Assembly: GCA_003153655.1 (NCBI GenBank)
Contig: PMAK01000218.1
Location: 53,793 to 60,313 of the forward strand
Length of the DNA stretch: 6,521 nucleotides
From: Phycisphaerales bacterium
GTDB taxonomy: Bacteria; Planctomycetota; Phycisphaerae; Tepidisphaerales; Tepidisphaeraceae
Direction of reading: 5' to 3'
Shown: positions 4,265-6,521 of the stretch, piece after piece
Position numbering within the stretch: the stretch's first letter is position 1
Layout of the letters: every line of letters starts with the position of its first letter
Position numbers and translations under genes: made by a program
Notes under the pieces: generated by a model
Databases searched by the model: none
The model's input: only the letters and a program-made list of their open reading frames with translations
Told to the model about the DNA's origin: nothing

Positions 4265-5455
4265 TTAACTCCCCGGCCCCTTCCCATTAAACACCGGCAA
4301 ATATCGATTCGGCATCTGCAAAATAATCAGCGCCATTGCCGTGCAATAATCCGGATCAACCTCCCCTGGCCAACTGCCTGACACCTTATCCTGACGCTTC
4401 ACCAAAAGCTCCCGGATCGCCGGATACCAATCCCCCCAGTACTTCCCCCCCGCCAGAAACATCGCCTGCACCGCATAATACTGCCCATAAAAAAAATGCC
4501 CCTGCGCATCAACCTCTTCCGGACCGGGAATAAATCGCGAAAGATAATTCAGCCCGCGCGTAACCGAGTTGTCCTGAAATTTCCCCGCATAATACAGCGA
4601 AGCCGTCCCCGCCGCCGTCCGCGCAAACCCACTCTCCCCGCCCGTCGATGCCTGATAGCTGAAACCCCCGTCTGCATTCTGGCATTTCTTCACATACGCC
4701 AGCGCCTTCTCCATCACCGCCGCATCCGTCTTGATCCCCGCATCCCGCGCCGACCGAAGCGCCATGATCTGGCAGATCGTCACCGAAATATCCGCATCCA
4801 CCGGCGCCGGCTGATACCGCCAGCCCCCTTCATTATTCTGGCACCGCTCAATCAGCCGCACCGCCCGCTGCAAATTCTCCTTGATCTGATCGTCCCCCGT
4901 CATTCCATACACTTCCCCGATAAACAGCGTCGCAAACCCATGCGAATACATCTCGCCCTGAAACGCGCTCGTTGTGAACAGCCCCGACTCCTGCTGATTC
5001 CGCACAATAAACTGCACGGCCTTCTTCACATTGTCCCCATACTTCCCCCGCCCCGGCAGATTCCCATCCGCCATAAACGCAATCCCCGACAATGCCGTAA
5101 TCGCCGCCGTCGCCCCATACGCTCCCGCATTCCCAAAAGAACCTTCAGCATTCTGCCGCGAAGCAAGATATTCCAACCCCCGCTCAACAGCCGCCTGCTG
5201 CTCCGGAGTAATCTCATTAGCAACCGGCTGATTTGCCCGCCGCGCCGGCGGCGAAGAATCCCCAGAATCCGTGGCAGACAGCGCAACGCCCCCAGATAAA
5301 AAATAAACAAATGCAACCGCAGAAACACCGATAAGTAGAGAAATCGCACAGAAAACTCTCAAAGTATTTCCTCTGCGTCCATCTCTGCGGCCTGTCCCGG
5401 CGCGCCGGGGTCTCCGCGGCTCTGCGGCTATGCTTTTTTTGGCCGAAAACATCAT
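4265..5455 (-). CDS. Exported prenyltransferase/squalene-cyclase-fold repeat protein
   Basis: The 396-residue frame encodes an N-terminal hydrophobic segment (about 33-56) followed by an alpha/alpha toroid repeat domain (about 85-385) of the prenyltransferase and squalene oxidase repeat type. QW-like motifs recur: QNAEGSFG (101-108), QNNEGGWRYQ (206-215), QNADGGFSYQ (259-268) and SGSWPG (359-364). True squalene-hopene cyclases are about 630 residues and use DxDD. The aligned place here reads DADISVT (220-226), so the general acid is missing and cyclase activity is unlikely. Planctomycetes carry many such secreted proteins of unknown function. The ATG at 5455 has only a weak ribosome binding site, and the first ~31 residues, rich in Arg, come from a repeat. 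A TTG at 5362 with AGAGG 7 nt upstream would give a cleaner signal or anchor segment starting MRVFCAISLLIG; I consider it at least as likely. The gene lies 14 nt after the coiled-coil gene and 3 nt before the NPCBM gene. Confidence 0.85.
   Translation of the reverse strand: MMFSAKKSIAAEPRRPRRAGTGRRDGRRGNTLRVFCAISLLIGVSAVAFVYFLSGGVALSATDSGDSSPPARRANQPVANEITPEQQAAVERGLEYLASRQNAEGSFGNAGAYGATAAITALSGIAFMADGNLPGRGKYGDNVKKAVQFIVRNQQESGLFTTSAFQGEMYSHGFATLFIGEVYGMTGDDQIKENLQRAVRLIERCQNNEGGWRYQPAPVDADISVTICQIMALRSARDAGIKTDAAVMEKALAYVKKCQNADGGFSYQASTGGESGFARTAAGTASLYYAGKFQDNSVTRGLNYLSRFIPGPEEVDAQGHFFYGQYYAVQAMFLAGGKYWGDWYPAIRELLVKRQDKVSGSWPGEVDPDYCTAMALIILQMPNRYLPVFNGKGPGS
4269..4274 (-). promoter_or_regulatory. 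Ribosome binding site fixing the NPCBM gene start
   Basis: GGGGAG on the minus strand (4274-4269) lies within the last codons of the preceding gene and ends 7 nt before the ATG at 4261. The stop (4267-4265) and start are separated by 3 nt, so translation is probably coupled. This is the main reason for accepting a start upstream of the inverted-repeat element. Confidence 0.7.
5370..5374 (-). promoter_or_regulatory. Ribosome binding site for an alternative TTG start
   Basis: AGAGG (minus strand, 5374-5370; extended GCAGAGGAAA) lies 7 nt upstream of an in-frame TTG at 5362-5360. Starting there removes the repeat-encoded Arg-rich stretch and leaves a normal hydrophobic export segment. The ATG at 5455 is preceded only by GATGGATTT, a much weaker match. 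The site is itself part of the repeat element. Confidence 0.45.
5371..5440. repeat. CGCAGAG-type repeat with a 14-bp GC palindrome
   Basis: Three direct copies of CTCTGCG (5371-5377, 5383-5389, 5420-5426) flank a perfect palindrome CCCGGCGCGCCGGG (5396-5409), and an eight-base T-rich run ends the element (5433-5440). CTCTGCGTC also occurs at the edge of the other element (4221-4229), tying the two together. On the minus strand this stretch is in frame and encodes residues ~6-28 of the neighbouring protein. The phrases match repeats that I recall as common between genes in environmental bacteria. Confidence 0.65.
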
Positions 5456-5469
5456 GAACCAAATCCATC

Positions 5470-6521
5470 CTACTGCGCCTGCCGATTACCCAGCGCCTGA
5501 TAATACTCGTCAATAAACTCCTTAAACTTCTGCACCGGCTTCTCACTCGCCGCCTCAATCACCGCCGACCGCTGCCGCGGCGAAAGATTCCCCCACTCTT
5601 TCAAACTCTGCGTAATATCCGTCGTCGGCGTCCCGCTCGTATCCACGTCATGCCCGCTAGCGCTCACCTGCGCCGGAGTCGTCCCCGCCTTCTGCGCCTG
5701 CTGCCCATTCGGATTATTGTTGTGCGCTTGGCTATTCGCCTGTGCATCCTGCGGCTGCGCATCCTGCGGCTTTTGCTGGTCCGGCTGCGATTTGCTCTCC
5801 GCCTCCTGCACCCGCGCCGCATCAATCAGCGCATCCATATTCTTCAAAATCCGGCTCTGAATCTCCTGTGTCACCGCCCCAGGATCATGACTCAGCGCCA
5901 ATCTCTGCCGCGATCGCCCCATCCGCTGCCCAATCAAATCCACATCATTCTTCACCTGATCCGGATCCGGCGATCCATCCCCCTGCAATAAATTCTGCGT
6001 CAATTCCTGATCATCAATCTTCTCCGCGCTCGCCTCCTCCGGAAGCTTATCCTTCGCATCGGGCTCCGGCCCCAACTTCGTATGCCCATGGCTCGACTTC
6101 TGCAGCAACTGATCCAGAAGATCACGCAACTGCCCCTGTCTCCCGCCAAGCGCGACAAGCGCCGGGTTCTGCTTATCCGCCTGCTGGCTGATCGTGACAG
6201 TCGCCTTATTCACCGCCTCCTGCAACCGCTTCAAAAGCCGAAGCTCCGCCTCCGTAGGCAGCGGCTGTTGTCCCGATCCACTCCCCTTCCCGCCTCCCTT
6301 ATTCGCAAACGGAATCTCCTTCGGCTTCACCGACAAACTATCAATCATCGCCTGAATCTGCTCCTCAATCCGCGTCTGCTCCGCCCGTGTCACCACATCC
6401 GTCTGCGGCTTGGCCAATTCCATCCGCACCGATTTCATCGAATCAACAATGTCCTTATTCGCCCACACATACACAATGCTGTTCAGACCCGACAAATCAT
6501 CCCCAATCTTGGCCGTCTGAT
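5470..6521 (-). CDS. Coiled-coil, Gln-rich protein (5' end beyond window)
   Basis: The frame is open through base 6521, so at least 349 C-terminal residues are visible and the start lies outside the window. The TTG at 6495 should not be taken as a start. Visible parts, numbered from the edge: a charged helical region (1-65), a Gly/Ser linker (about 75-85), a helical segment with GGRQGQLRDLLDQLL (125-139), an acidic linker, a second helical segment of the form T-Q-E-I-Q-S-R-I-L-K-N-M-D-A-L-I (about 217-232), a Gln/Asn/Ala-rich low-complexity stretch (about 240-280), and a final segment KEWGNLSPRQRSAVIEAAS through DEYYQALG (about 307-343). The W-G-x-L-x-P-R-x-R ... Y-Y-x-x-L tail recurs in planctomycete coiled-coil proteins found in operons with secreted repeat proteins. 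No enzyme motif or membrane segment is visible in this part. An envelope or scaffold role is inferred. It is the first visible gene of the operon. Confidence 0.75.
   Translation of the reverse strand, partial: QTAKIGDDLSGLNSIVYVWANKDIVDSMKSVRMELAKPQTDVVTRAEQTRIEEQIQAMIDSLSVKPKEIPFANKGGGKGSGSGQQPLPTEAELRLLKRLQEAVNKATVTISQQADKQNPALVALGGRQGQLRDLLDQLLQKSSHGHTKLGPEPDAKDKLPEEASAEKIDDQELTQNLLQGDGSPDPDQVKNDVDLIGQRMGRSRQRLALSHDPGAVTQEIQSRILKNMDALIDAARVQEAESKSQPDQQKPQDAQPQDAQANSQAHNNNPNGQQAQKAGTTPAQVSASGHDVDTSGTPTTDITQSLKEWGNLSPRQRSAVIEAASEKPVQKFKEFIDEYYQALGNRQAQ
5742..5771 (-). repeat. 15-bp in-frame tandem duplication
   Basis: GCATCCTGCGGCT occurs at 5744-5756 and again at 5759-5771 (period 15 bp). 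On the minus strand it gives the doubled peptide PQDAQ-PQDAQ inside the Gln/Ala-rich low-complexity linker. The near-identity of the DNA copies points to a recent slippage duplication in a stretch under weak constraint. Confidence 0.75.

Noticed and set aside
4496..5299. 267-codon open frame on the + strand opposite the prenyltransferase-fold gene
   Set aside because: Its product is almost entirely Arg, Pro, Leu and Ile, the usual shadow of a G-rich coding strand. It has no ribosome binding site or domain, and the minus strand holds a clear gene.
4265..5362. Functional squalene-hopene cyclase
   Set aside because: The protein is about 230 residues too short, lacks the DxDD acid and appears exported; only the toroid repeat fold is shared.

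Overview
The window looks like chromosomal DNA from a Planctomycetota-type bacterium, possibly Phycisphaerae or a relative. This rests on family recognition only. The evidence is a tight operon of three exported-looking proteins: a coiled-coil protein ending in a W-G-x-L-x-P-R-x-R segment, a secreted prenyltransferase/squalene-cyclase-fold repeat protein, and a signal-peptide protein with a C-terminal NPCBM domain. This combination is typical of that phylum. The visible 5' flanks also carry several of the short repeat phrases that recur between genes in environmental genomes. I see no CRISPR array, transposase, phage gene, rRNA or tRNA, and no recognisable defence system.

Layout. Positions 1-1354 (+ strand) hold a small Trm112-type protein and an FkbM-type SAM-dependent methyltransferase. 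The methyltransferase converges on carA (minus strand, 1394-2578), and an 8-bp-arm hairpin containing the methyltransferase stop codon lies between them. carA encodes the glutaminase subunit of carbamoyl-phosphate synthase. It appears to be read from a promoter so close to its ATG that the mRNA would be nearly leaderless. Positions 2579-2956 contain no credible protein gene. They hold the carA promoter, a short 'CTGAGCCTGTCGAAG' repeat, a 16-bp operator-like dyad and a strong + strand intrinsic terminator. No + strand gene leads into that terminator, which points to a small untranslated RNA. Positions 2957-6521 (minus strand) are the three-gene operon, read from the right edge: a coiled-coil protein (5' end outside the window), the squalene-cyclase-fold repeat protein and the NPCBM protein, with gaps of 14 and 3 nt.

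The most unusual feature is at the operon's two internal gene junctions. Each has a repeat element lying inside the open frame of the downstream gene. The NPCBM gene's first ~50 codons are largely made of a 17-bp-arm inverted repeat built on GTCTTGGC units, and one arm encodes part of the hydrophobic core of the predicted signal peptide. The prenyltransferase-fold gene's first ~30 codons come from a CGCAGAG-type repeat with a 14-bp GC palindrome, and a TTG codon with its own Shine-Dalgarno sequence sits at the repeat edge. Repeat insertion thus seems to have rebuilt the translation starts and export signals of both genes.

Functionally, carA belongs to arginine and pyrimidine synthesis and Trm112 to methyltransferase or translation support. 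The FkbM enzyme probably modifies a sugar or secondary product. The operon probably makes envelope or periplasmic structural or carbohydrate-binding proteins of unknown purpose.
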